A program made the position numbers and the translations under genes. A stretch of 64,000 nucleotides of DNA from Brotaphodocola faecis (lineage in GTDB: Bacteria > Bacillota > Clostridia > Lachnospirales > Lachnospiraceae): the NCBI RefSeq assembly GCF_040096075.1, contig NZ_JBBMFJ010000021.1, positions 1 through 64,000 on the forward strand, written 5' to 3'. A model generated the notes under the pieces. It worked only from the letters and a program-made list of their open reading frames with translations, was not told the DNA's origin and made no database searches. Below are positions 16,606 through 24,760 of this stretch, piece by piece. Within the stretch, counting starts at the first letter, position 1; every line of letters begins with the position of its first letter.

Positions 16606-17379
16606 TTATTCGTTATCTTCTTTGATCAGCTTCCGAATGGCCTCCACTGCCACACGGATAGCCATATCCGTATCGTGTGCCACCGGATTGGACAGGCCCT
16701 GTTTTTCCCGCTCCTGGTTTGCCATAACTAAGAATACGGAACCGCAGCGCACATGCAGGGTGCTGGCTACAATAAATAATGCTGCGGACTCCATCTCAGA
16801 AGCCAGGCATCCCAGGCGTTTCCAGGCCTCCCACTTGTTTAAAAGCTCGTAGCTCACCGGCATGGTCTCCGGGGAATGCTGGCCGTAAAACGCGTCCTTG
16901 CACTGCACCACACCCACATGGCAGGTCTGGCCAAGTTCCTTTGCGGAAATCCGCAGCGCATTGACAATATCAATGTCTGCCACGGCCGGGAACTCGATCG
17001 GTGCATATTCCCTGCTGGTTCCTTCCATGCGGATGGCACCGCTGGCCACGACTACATCGGCGCTCTTGACATCCAGCTGCATACCGCCGCAGGTGCCCAC
17101 ACGGATAAAGGTGTCGGCACCGCATTTCACCAGTTCTTCCATAGCGATGGAGGCCGACGGGCCGCCGATACCGGTAGAAGTTACACTGACCTTCACACCG
17201 TCCAGATAACCGGTGTAAGTTACATACTCCCGGCTGTCTGCCACCAGCTTCGCATCATCAAAATAGGCCGCAATCTTGGCACAGCGCTTCGGGTCTCCCG
17301 GAAGAATCACATAACGCCCTACCTCGCCCTTTCCTACCTGAATATGATACTGTTTATCCGGATTTTCTGAATACTTCAT
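16606..17379 (-). CDS. udp: Uridine phosphorylase-like nucleoside phosphorylase
   Basis: The 257-residue protein is of the NP-I (Udp/DeoD) family. It has VILPGDPKRC near the N-terminus, TSTGIGGPSASIAMEEL (the uridine phosphorylase version of the phosphate/ribose region), RVGTCGGM and the SEMESAALF motif. It phosphorolyses uridine and perhaps deoxyuridine to uracil and pentose-1-phosphate. It complements the purine enzyme at 9794, so the operon covers both base classes. It starts three bases after the regulator gene's stop, so it is co-transcribed with it. Confidence 0.93.
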   Translation of the reverse strand: MKYSENPDKQYHIQVGKGEVGRYVILPGDPKRCAKIAAYFDDAKLVADSREYVTYTGYLDGVKVSVTSTGIGGPSASIAMEELVKCGADTFIRVGTCGGMQLDVKSADVVVASGAIRMEGTSREYAPIEFPAVADIDIVNALRISAKELGQTCHVGVVQCKDAFYGQHSPETMPVSYELLNKWEAWKRLGCLASEMESAALFIVASTLHVRCGSVFLVMANQEREKQGLSNPVAHDTDMAIRVAVEAIRKLIKEDNE

Positions 17380-17382
17380 TTG

Positions 17383-18111
17383 TCATTCCCCCGTTTCGTT
17401 GATCTGAACTCTTACCAGTTTTCTGATTTTCCGGTACTGTTCCCATGTCATCACGATATTCCATCCTTCTCTTGAGATCAGGCCCTTTTCCTCCAGTTCC
17501 TTTAACGCCCTGGTGATGGTCCGCTCAGATACGCCTGTAGCCTCAGAGAAATCTTTCCGGCTTAAATACACGCTGTAGGTATCGCGTTTTCCATAGGTTT
17601 CATATAAATTTGTAAGAATGAGATAAACCCGTTCATTGCCAGGGAGCATGACATAAAGCCGCTCTTTTCTGGACTGTTCCAGCAGATAACCAATGATCCG
17701 CTGTGTTTCCAGACGCAGGACAGACACATCGTTCAAAATCCATTTTCTGCAGACATCTCCCGGTATCTTTAAAAACAGGCTGTCCTGGGTGGTAGCCAGT
17801 GTGGTTTTGTAATGGCTCATATAGCCCAGAATTTCCATGGTTCCGAATATCTCAATGGGCTCAAAATGGCAGAAGCCATACACGGTTTCCCGCACCCGGT
17901 AATCTACCGCGGACACACTTCCCTTTAACAGGATAAACACCTTGTCTACCGGTTCTCCCTCCTGGATAAACGTGGTTCCCGCCGGCATCCGCACCACCTG
18001 GATGCTGCTCTTTAAGCTTTCCGGTACATAGGTAAAGTAGCTGTTCAAATAATTTTGCTGCTTTGCAGTCAGCCTGCTGATTACATCTTCCACTTCGCTC
18101 ATTTTGTTCAT
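17383..18111 (-). CDS. Crp/Fnr-family transcriptional regulator of the nucleoside locus
   Basis: The 242-residue protein has a cyclic-nucleotide-binding-type beta barrel (about residues 25-135, with the FIQEGEPVDKVFILLKGSV segment) and a C-terminal winged helix with the recognition region ATGVSERTITRALKELE. No cysteine cluster for a 4Fe-4S centre like that of Fnr is apparent. A small-molecule effector is therefore likely, perhaps a nucleoside or sugar phosphate; that is inference. It is the first gene of the catabolic operon, and two palindromes of TGNCANNTGNCA type lie in its promoter region, suggesting autoregulation. It may start at this ATG or at Met4. Confidence 0.9.
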   Translation of the reverse strand: MNKMSEVEDVISRLTAKQQNYLNSYFTYVPESLKSSIQVVRMPAGTTFIQEGEPVDKVFILLKGSVSAVDYRVRETVYGFCHFEPIEIFGTMEILGYMSHYKTTLATTQDSLFLKIPGDVCRKWILNDVSVLRLETQRIIGYLLEQSRKERLYVMLPGNERVYLILTNLYETYGKRDTYSVYLSRKDFSEATGVSERTITRALKELEEKGLISREGWNIVMTWEQYRKIRKLVRVQINETGE

Positions 18112-18140
18112 TTCCCCGGTTTTATCTCTACTATAATATT

Positions 18141-18221
18141 TTTATATCACATTTTCCATAAACAAGAAAGGACAAATGTCAGTTTTAGCCTGTATTTCTC
18201 TTCAAAATTTGCCATTTGGCA
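18141..18221 (-). promoter_or_regulatory. Regulator promoter with two Crp/Fnr-like palindromes
   Basis: Two sites of the form TGNCANNTGNCA occur: TGACATTTGTCC at 18170-18181 (minus strand) and the perfect palindrome TGCCATTTGGCA at 18210-18221. Their centres are 40 bp apart, about four helical turns. A TATAAA -10 hexamer at 18141-18146 lies about 30 bp from the centre of the near site, the same spacing as at the distal BMP promoter (7309-7350). This is consistent with activation by the Crp/Fnr-type regulator encoded just downstream, or with an autoregulatory loop. Confidence 0.6.
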
Positions 18222-18269
18222 GATTTTACTATTTTTACCCTCAAAAACCCCTCTTTTTACATAGCAACA

Positions 18270-18295
18270 CGGGGCCCGCATTGCTGCGGGCCCCG
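18270..18295 (-). terminator. Hairpin terminator after the first BMP gene
   Basis: A perfect 11-bp GC-rich stem (CGGGGCCCGCA and its complement) with a 4-base loop lies 47 bp past the lipoprotein stop codon. On the minus strand it is followed by TGTTGCTATG, so the T-run is poor. It probably separates this gene from the regulator-led operon, perhaps incompletely. Confidence 0.55.
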
Positions 18296-18341
18296 CGCCA
18301 GATAGTCTGGATGTTGTTGCTTCAGAGACGAACCATAGTGA

Positions 18342-19448
18342 TTAGTCTAACTGATATACGTCGCCGTATTTTGCCTCGAAGGACTCCTTGTCAGCCGGAA
18401 CCTCGATCTCGCCGCTCACGATCTTCTCTTTCACCTCGTTCACTGCGTCGATTACTTCCGGTGCGATCAGATCCTGGCTCGGAGCGATATCTACGCCGCC
18501 TGCTGCCAGATCGAAGGACTGTACGCCACCCTCAAGGCTGCCGTCGATGAGCTCCTCTACTGCGTTGTATACAGCGTTGTCTACTCTCTTCATAGCGGAG
18601 GTCAGGACAGTGTTCGGAGCAATGCTGGACTGGTCACTGTCTACGCCGATTGCGTATACGCCTGCCTCCTGACATGCCTCGATAACGCCAAGACCAGTTG
18701 CGCCTGCTGCCTGGAATACAATGTCAGCGCCGTTGGTGATAGCGGTGTTTGCCATGGTCTTACCGGTAGCGGAATCAGCAAAAGAGTTTGCGTTGAACTG
18801 CTGAACGGTGATGTCCGGGTTAGCGTCCTTCGCACCTGCATAGTAGCCGTAACCAAACTGGTTCATGGTCTCGTTGGTCATGCCAACTACGAAACCAATG
18901 TTGTTGGTTTTGGTGGTCAGGCCTGCAACATAACCTACCAGGTAAGAAGCCTGCTCAGCGTGGAAGATCAGGCTGGTTACGTTCGGAAGGTCGATGGAAG
19001 AATCATCGATGATAGCAAACTTGGTATCCGGGTTTGCCTCTGCTGCTGTTCTGGTTGCGTCTGCCAGCATGTAGCCTACGCTGATGATCAGGTCATAATC
19101 CTCGTCTACGAAGGTCTCCATGTTCGGAGCGTAGTCAGCATCGGTAGCGGACTCTAAGTAGTTTACAGTAACGCCCAGTTCCTCGCCTGCTCTCTCAAGG
19201 CCTTCCCAGGAAGACTGGTTGAAGGAACCGTCGTTTACGCCGCCTACATCGGTGATCAGGCCGATTTTAAACTCGGAAGCATCTTTACTCGGTGCTGCCT
19301 CCCCGGTCTTCTCTGCGCTCTCGGAAGCCTCCTCTTTCGCTGCAGCTGCAGTGGTTTCTGCGCTGCTGTTAGAGTTGCTGCCTCCGCATGCGGTCATGGA
19401 TGCTGCCATGGTACCAGCTAATAATACAGCCAGCATTTTCTTTTTCAT
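18342..19448 (-). CDS. BMP-family nucleoside-binding lipoprotein, paralogue 2 (promoter-proximal)
   Basis: The 368-residue protein has a lipoprotein signal (MKKKMLAVLLAG..., lipobox TAC followed by GGS), a Ser/Thr/Ala/Glu-rich linker to about residue 55 and a BMP/PnrA-type binding domain. It shares most residues with the lipoprotein at 6188-7258, including TDVGGVNDGSFNQ and the C-terminal KESFEAKYGDVYQLD. It should deliver nucleosides to the ABC permease genes downstream. It is monocistronic by appearance, with a hairpin behind it and about 230 bp to the regulator gene. High-level expression would fit a binding protein. Start ATG follows AAGGAG. Confidence 0.92.
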   Translation of the reverse strand: MKKKMLAVLLAGTMAASMTACGGSNSNSSAETTAAAAKEEASESAEKTGEAAPSKDASEFKIGLITDVGGVNDGSFNQSSWEGLERAGEELGVTVNYLESATDADYAPNMETFVDEDYDLIISVGYMLADATRTAAEANPDTKFAIIDDSSIDLPNVTSLIFHAEQASYLVGYVAGLTTKTNNIGFVVGMTNETMNQFGYGYYAGAKDANPDITVQQFNANSFADSATGKTMANTAITNGADIVFQAAGATGLGVIEACQEAGVYAIGVDSDQSSIAPNTVLTSAMKRVDNAVYNAVEELIDGSLEGGVQSFDLAAGGVDIAPSQDLIAPEVIDAVNEVKEKIVSGEIEVPADKESFEAKYGDVYQLD

Positions 19449-19496
19449 AAGTTCTTCTCTCCTTTTTGGGTTTTAGGGCAAAAAAGCCTTATTACC

Positions 19497-19538
19497 ACAG
19501 TAACATCATTTCAGATAAAAGAAAAGGACAATTTAACA
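19497..19538 (-). promoter_or_regulatory. Possible regulated promoter of the first BMP gene
   Basis: On the minus strand TGTTAAATTGTCC (about 19526-19538) is followed by CTTTTC. The TGTCCTTTTC half matches the flank of the operators at 7339-7350 and 18170-18181, but the other half is degenerate. A poor -10 (TACTGT, 19497-19502) lies at the same distance. This is a weak candidate site. Confidence 0.3.
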
Positions 19539-19586
19539 TGAATTTTACTAATAAATTTCAATCATAAACTGTCCTTGTATCAAATC

Positions 19587-20183
19587 TTATTTAATTTTCA
19601 TGAAAAGGCCTGCTTTTTTCAGAACCGGACGCACCGCCATATACACCACAACCACTACGATGGTTCCGACAATGGCATTTACCAGGGTTGCGCCTGCTGC
19701 CCAGGTTGCCATGATCTTGGCCGCGGAAGACTCTACACCAAGAATATAGTTCTTGTAGAAATAGCCAACAATCGGGTCCATAACCACGTTGAAGCCCAGG
19801 CCTGCAATGGAAGCGATCAAGGACCACTTCACAATGTACTTGCTGTCATGGTCTTCGGTGATATGGGCAATGTTGTGAGCCACAAAACCTGCGATCAGGC
19901 CGATGCAGAGCTTTAAGATGAAGGTCTTCGGAGCACTGGTGATGTACACCGGATCCAGAAGGTCTGCGATGGTCATGCCCAGGGAACCTGCCACACCGCC
20001 GTAACCGCCGCCGAGAAGCAGGGCTGCCAGAACACAGAAGGCGTTACCGATGTGAAGAGCCGTGGTATCTCCACCCGGAGTCGGAATCGGAATCTTTAAG
20101 AAGGTGAAGGCCACATAACACAGGGCCGCCATCAGGGCTGTAAGCACCAGCTTGTATACTTTGTCGTTGTCTCTGTTTTTCAT
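19587..20183 (-). CDS. ECF transporter S component, substrate unknown
   Basis: The 198-residue membrane protein has about six hydrophobic segments and the features of energy-coupling-factor substrate-binding (S) subunits: a cytoplasmic charged N-terminus, an LTALMAALCYVAF first helix and the glycine-rich HIGNAFCVLAALLLGGGYG region. Such subunits bind a vitamin or precursor and share the EcfAA'T module encoded elsewhere. Neighbouring thiN hints at a thiamine-related ligand, and the upstream BMP gene at a nucleoside one. Neither is proven, and no TPP riboswitch was seen upstream. ATG at 20183 with GGGAGA ahead is preferred to upstream in-frame ATGs at 20264 and 20189. Confidence 0.8.
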   Translation of the reverse strand: MKNRDNDKVYKLVLTALMAALCYVAFTFLKIPIPTPGGDTTALHIGNAFCVLAALLLGGGYGGVAGSLGMTIADLLDPVYITSAPKTFILKLCIGLIAGFVAHNIAHITEDHDSKYIVKWSLIASIAGLGFNVVMDPIVGYFYKNYILGVESSAAKIMATWAAGATLVNAIVGTIVVVVVYMAVRPVLKKAGLFMKIK

Positions 20184-20320
20184 AATCATTCTCCCTTGCT
20201 GCTTTTGTAGGATGCACTGCTCCCGCATTCGGTTCGCAGGCATTTTTATTATGCCGCCTATCATAGCACGCAGGTGGAATGATATTAATAGCCAGTTTTA
20301 ATCTTTTTAGCCAGTCCAGT

Positions 20321-20977
20321 TCAATCCCGGGACTCGATACAGATCAAAACACCATCTTCCAGGGTAATCGTAGCAGTATCCTCCGCGATCTCATTGCTGA
20401 TGCAGAGTCCCACTTCCTCGCCCCGGTAAATGGTCCTGTTCTTCAGCGGATACTTAAATCCGGTCAGGGTAATCCCGGTCACCTCTTCTGTATAGGGCGC
20501 GAAGGAAACGTATTTGCCCCACTGCTCTGCCTTCGAGAATGTCCGTTCACCATCCAGCAGGCTCAGACGGTTCTGGGAATCCACGATGTAAGCGGCAATG
20601 CCCCGTTCCATACAGGTTTTCAGCGCATGGATGTTGCCGATCATGTGGTCGATGCGGCCGCCGGTGGCCCCCAGAAATACAATTTCATCGCAGGAAAGGG
20701 TCAGTGCCCGGTTTCTTGCAAGCTCCGTGTCGGTCTCATTCTTCTCCGGCTTATGCTGCTCCCACACGATGAACGGGTACTGGCGGAATTCTTCCCGGAT
20801 CTCACTGGAGACAGAATCAAAATCCCCCACAATATAGTCCGGCACCAGGCCCAGTTCCTTCACCGCTTTCAGTCCGCCATCCACGGCAATGACCTTATCA
20901 AATGTTTCTTTTTCCAAAAAGGAGCGGGCGAAAGCCAGGTCCAGCTTTCCGCCCGTCATGATCAGACATCTTCTCAT
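20321..20977 (-). CDS. thiN: Thiamine pyrophosphokinase
   Basis: The 218-residue enzyme transfers pyrophosphate from ATP to thiamine to make the cofactor TPP, which PFOR in this window needs. Visible family motifs are AVDGGLKA, DYIVGDFDSV (metal and ATP site), EKNETDTELA and FLGATGGRIDHMIGN, followed by the C-terminal thiamine-binding beta domain. It overlaps rpe by four bases, and the same rpe-thiN order follows rsgA and the prkC/prpC pair in many Firmicutes. Confidence 0.94.
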   Translation of the reverse strand: MRRCLIMTGGKLDLAFARSFLEKETFDKVIAVDGGLKAVKELGLVPDYIVGDFDSVSSEIREEFRQYPFIVWEQHKPEKNETDTELARNRALTLSCDEIVFLGATGGRIDHMIGNIHALKTCMERGIAAYIVDSQNRLSLLDGERTFSKAEQWGKYVSFAPYTEEVTGITLTGFKYPLKNRTIYRGEEVGLCISNEIAEDTATITLEDGVLICIESRD

Positions 20978-21639
20978 TTATTTTCAGCCTCTTCAAAAAT
21001 TTTTAAAAATGCCTTTACGTTAGCTGCCGCATCCTGTTTGTAAACAGCACTGCCTGCCACAAAGACATTGGCTCCTGCCTCCATCAGTTCCTTTACATTG
21101 CCAAGTCCCACACCGCCGTCTACCTGAATGTCGGTCTGTAAACCGCGCTCATTTAACATGGCGCGCAGCTTTTTAATCTTATCCACGGTGTAGGGGATAA
21201 ATTTCTGGCCGCCAAAGCCCGGGTTCACGGACATCAGAAGGATCATATCCACCTGGTCCAGCACACAGGAAAGGGTCTCCACCGGGGTAGCCGGGTTTAA
21301 GGCCACGCCCACCTTCATGCCGAGCTCCTTGATCTGGTTGATGGTGCGGTCTAAGTGGCGGCATGCCTCCTGGTGTACACAGAGCAGGTCCGCGCCCGCT
21401 GCCTTTAAATCTGCCGCGTAACGGCCCGGCTCCTCCACCATCATGTGAACGTCAAAGACCTTGTCCGTACAGGAACGGACGCTCTGGATGACTGGCATGC
21501 CAAAGGAAATACTCGGCACAAACATGCCGTCCATCACATCGATGTGGATATACTGGGCGCCTGCCTCCGATACGGTCTCGATTTCCTTTCTTAAATTTCC
21601 AAAGTCTGCTGCAAGAATGGATGGTGCTAAAATATACAT
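20974..21639 (-). CDS. rpe: Ribulose-phosphate 3-epimerase
   Basis: Rpe interconverts ribulose-5-phosphate and xylulose-5-phosphate in the non-oxidative pentose phosphate pathway, which also takes in ribose-5-phosphate made by the nucleoside locus. The 221-residue TIM barrel shows LAPSILAADFGNL, HIDVMDGMFVP (metal His and Asp) and MSVNPGFGGQKFI. The second aspartate is in IQVDGGVG. Start ATG is 13 bp after rsgA. Confidence 0.96.
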   Translation of the reverse strand: MYILAPSILAADFGNLRKEIETVSEAGAQYIHIDVMDGMFVPSISFGMPVIQSVRSCTDKVFDVHMMVEEPGRYAADLKAAGADLLCVHQEACRHLDRTINQIKELGMKVGVALNPATPVETLSCVLDQVDMILLMSVNPGFGGQKFIPYTVDKIKKLRAMLNERGLQTDIQVDGGVGLGNVKELMEAGANVFVAGSAVYKQDAAANVKAFLKIFEEAENK

Positions 21640-21652
21640 GATGTCTTACTCC

Positions 21653-22534
21653 TTAATATTTTCTGCGGTTTTTCAGTTCCTGGTATAACAGCCCGTAATT
21701 GTCATACCGGCTCTGGCTGATCTTTCCTTCTGCCAGTGCTGCTTTCACGCCGCACACCGGCTCCCCGATGTGGACGCAGTCCGCCTGGAACCGGCATTCC
21801 GGCTCATAAGCTTCAAACTCCGGGAAATAATCCTTTAATTCCTGCGGTTCGATCTCTTCCAGATACATGGAAGAAAATCCCGGCGTATCCATGAGATACG
21901 TTCCCTCCTCCACACAGAACAGTTCCGCGTGACGGGTGGTGTGTTTGCCCCGCTTGATCTTCTCACTGATGCTCCCAGTCTCCATGGCCGCCTCCGGCTG
22001 CAGAAGATTCGTCAGGGAGGATTTCCCCACCCCGGACGGTCCTGCCAGGATCGTGGTCTTTCCACGCAGGTAATCCCGCACGGCATCCACACCGGATTTC
22101 TCATAGGTACTCACAAACATAACCGGGTATCCGGCCTGCTCGTAGATGTTCCGGTACTCTTCCTGTTTTGCCTCCGTTTCCAGATCGGTCTTGTTAAAAC
22201 AGATCGTCACCGGAATGTCCTGGGCCAGCATCATGATGAGAAAACGGTCCAGCAGGTTGAAGTTCGGATCCGGCTGCGTGATGGCAAACACCACCAGCGC
22301 CTGATCTACATTGGCCGATGCCGGACGCACCAGCACATTTTTCCGGGGAAGGATCTCATCGATATTTCCCTCCAGTGCCTCCTCGTCCAGCACGGTAAAT
22401 TCCACATTGTCTCCTACTACCGGCTTGATGCCCCGGTTTCGGAAGATTCCTTTTGCCTTGCAGGCATATACCTTATCATGCCCGTTGTGGATATAATAAA
22501 AGCCTGCGATTCCTTTGATAATTTTTCCTGTCAT
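21653..22534 (-). CDS. rsgA: Ribosome small-subunit GTPase RsgA
   Basis: This circularly permuted GTPase assists late 30S ribosome maturation. The 293-residue protein has an N-terminal OB fold, then G4 (CFNKTDLE), G1 (GPSGVGKSSL) and G3 (DTPGFSS) in the permuted order. It ends with a zinc site made of CRFQADCVHIGEPVCGV. Genes: prkC lies 15 bp upstream and rpe 13 bp downstream, the standard Firmicutes arrangement. Confidence 0.96.
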   Translation of the reverse strand: MTGKIIKGIAGFYYIHNGHDKVYACKAKGIFRNRGIKPVVGDNVEFTVLDEEALEGNIDEILPRKNVLVRPASANVDQALVVFAITQPDPNFNLLDRFLIMMLAQDIPVTICFNKTDLETEAKQEEYRNIYEQAGYPVMFVSTYEKSGVDAVRDYLRGKTTILAGPSGVGKSSLTNLLQPEAAMETGSISEKIKRGKHTTRHAELFCVEEGTYLMDTPGFSSMYLEEIEPQELKDYFPEFEAYEPECRFQADCVHIGEPVCGVKAALAEGKISQSRYDNYGLLYQELKNRRKY

Positions 22535-22549
22535 GTATCTGTTCCTTTT

Positions 22550-24760
22550 TTAATCCATCGGGAAGAATGTCAGCGGGTAAGTCTTAATGACCGCGCCGGA
22601 ATTCACATCCACAATCTCCAGGGTTCCCTGATCTGTTCCGTCAATGCTCTCAATGCTGGTAAAGTTCACCGGCAGGAGCACATCGCCCTTAATGGTAGTG
22701 GACTGGGTCAGCACTTTGTAGTGCGGATTATCCGCAGTTCCCTGATGCAGCCGGATCATAATGGTAACGCTGGAGCTTCCGGCACCCGGTCCGATCAGGC
22801 TGCTTAAATCATACACCTGGTTGATGGATGCCACATAACGCTGATGCTTCACCTCCGGGCCGCTGCTGACCACATAATCAATCTTGCTGCCCTTGGCCAG
22901 CTGGGTTCCGGATGAAACAGACTGGCTGATGATGGAACCTTTCTCCACAGTATCACTGGATTCGGTAGAGGTATTGCCCGGCATCAGGTCATTCTCTGCC
23001 AGAAGCGCAATGGCTTCCTCCTCCGTTTTTCCCACCAGATACGGTGCCGGGACCTTGTCCACATGCGGGCCGCTGCTCACATACAGATATACGGTTCCGC
23101 CGTCCTCCACCAGTTCCGGCTCATAACGCATTACCGTGCCTGCCTTGATGGTTTCATCTTCCTCTTCCACCACCTGAACCTTCAGGCCCTTGCTCTCTAA
23201 AAAGCTGACCGCCGTGGTTTCATCCAGCTCCGTGATGCCAAGCTTGCTTAAATCCAGCTTATCGGTACCGTTACTGATGACCACATTTACCTGGCCGCCC
23301 TTTAACACAACGGTTCCCGCTGCCGGATCCTGTTTTGCGACATGGCCTTTTTCCACATCGTCAAAATACTCATAGGTGCGTTTCATGGTCAGGGAATTTT
23401 CTTTCAGCGTACTCTCTGCCATATCCTCGGAAAGCCCCAGAACCGGCGGCATGGACACCTCCGTGTCCTTTAAGATCAGCTCTCCGGTTTCTGCCTGACT
23501 GCTCTCCGTCTGGGAATTGCCCAGCATTCCGCTTCCGGCCCGGAAAAAAGCGCCAAGCTTGGAAAATACCACGATCAGCACGGCCACAACTACGATAGCC
23601 GCCACAATCCCGGCTCCAGCCAGAATCCGCTCAATATGGGGATTGGCCCGGTCTTCCTCTTCCTCCCGGCTGCGGCGCTTTGCCGGCGCCTTGGACATTT
23701 CGGCTGGTCTTTGCGGTCTTCTGCCGCGCTCCGGCTCCGGTGTTTCCGGATCATTTTCTTCCCGGTACGCCTCCCAGGCCGCTTTGGCCTCCCGCTCATA
23801 GGTTTCTTTCCGTTCCGGTTCCAGACGTTCCGGCCGGTGGAACTGCTTGATCTGGGAAAGCTGCTCACTGCTAATCTGGACAGTTTCTCCGTTCAGGGCC
23901 CGCTCTTCCACATCCACAGGACTGCTCCCAGCCTCCGACGGACGGATCAGTGCCGCGCGAAGATCTGTGATCACATCCTGGGCGCTGCGGTAACGGCGCT
24001 CCGGCTTTTTCTCCATGCAGCGCAGGATAATCCGCTCCAGGCTCATCGGAATCTCCGGATTGTAAACGCTCGGCGGTACCACCACATCCTCCAGATGGGC
24101 CAGGGCGATGGCAACGGTGTTATCTCCCTCAAAAGGCACACGCCCGGTTACCATCTCATACATGGTCACACCAAGAGAATAAATGTCGCTTCGCTCATCA
24201 CTGAAACCCCCACGGGCCTGTTCCGGCGAAATATAATGCACGGAGCCCATGGCAGAGGAAGTCATGGTCTGGGCCGATACTGCTCTTGCGATGCCAAAAT
24301 CCGCCACCTTCACCTTGCCATCTTTGGAGATGATCATGTTCTGCGGCTTAATGTCGCGGTGAATGATGTGCTGTTCATGCGCCGCCGCGATGCCCTGCGC
24401 CACCTGAATGGCAATGCCGATGGTCTCCTTGACCTCCAGCCGTCCCTTCTTCTGGATATAGCTTTTTAAGGTAATGCCCTCGATCAGCTCCATAACTATG
24501 TAATGAAGTTTGCCCTCATCGATAACATCGTAAACACTGACAATGTTCGGATGGGACAGTCCGGCCGCAGACTGGGCCTCCATCTTAAACTTGCTGACAA
24601 AATTGCTGTCATTGCAGAATTCTTCCTTCAGGACCTTGATGGCCACCAGACGGTTCAGCTTATGGCATTTTGCCTTATATACCACAGACATGCCGCCGGA
24701 GCCGATCTGCTCTAATATTTCATAGCGGTCCTGCAAAAATGTTCCGGGTCTCAGTATCAT
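22550..24760 (-). CDS. prkC: PASTA-domain serine/threonine protein kinase
   Basis: The 736-residue membrane kinase responds to peptidoglycan fragments or lipid II and controls cell-wall metabolism and dormancy exit. The kinase domain covers about residues 10-275: glycine loop IGSGGMSVVY, AIKVLK (Lys42), HRDIKPQN (Asp136) and DFG (154-156). A charged linker, one membrane helix (IVAAIVVVAVLIVVF) and three external PASTA repeats follow, then a C-terminal extension. The start overlaps the stop of the phosphatase gene by four bases, which is the usual coupling with its antagonist. Confidence 0.95.
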   Translation of the reverse strand: MILRPGTFLQDRYEILEQIGSGGMSVVYKAKCHKLNRLVAIKVLKEEFCNDSNFVSKFKMEAQSAAGLSHPNIVSVYDVIDEGKLHYIVMELIEGITLKSYIQKKGRLEVKETIGIAIQVAQGIAAAHEQHIIHRDIKPQNMIISKDGKVKVADFGIARAVSAQTMTSSAMGSVHYISPEQARGGFSDERSDIYSLGVTMYEMVTGRVPFEGDNTVAIALAHLEDVVVPPSVYNPEIPMSLERIILRCMEKKPERRYRSAQDVITDLRAALIRPSEAGSSPVDVEERALNGETVQISSEQLSQIKQFHRPERLEPERKETYEREAKAAWEAYREENDPETPEPERGRRPQRPAEMSKAPAKRRSREEEEDRANPHIERILAGAGIVAAIVVVAVLIVVFSKLGAFFRAGSGMLGNSQTESSQAETGELILKDTEVSMPPVLGLSEDMAESTLKENSLTMKRTYEYFDDVEKGHVAKQDPAAGTVVLKGGQVNVVISNGTDKLDLSKLGITELDETTAVSFLESKGLKVQVVEEEDETIKAGTVMRYEPELVEDGGTVYLYVSSGPHVDKVPAPYLVGKTEEEAIALLAENDLMPGNTSTESSDTVEKGSIISQSVSSGTQLAKGSKIDYVVSSGPEVKHQRYVASINQVYDLSSLIGPGAGSSSVTIMIRLHQGTADNPHYKVLTQSTTIKGDVLLPVNFTSIESIDGTDQGTLEIVDVNSGAVIKTYPLTFFPMD

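Noticed and set aside
20184..20320. Possible TPP or other riboswitch before the ECF S component
   Set aside because: No CTGAGA-type or other known core motif was found in the 137 bp.
23636..24469. Plus-strand open frame (277 codons) opposite prkC
   Set aside because: It is a mirror of the kinase gene; composition rich in Arg, His and Leu without motifs.
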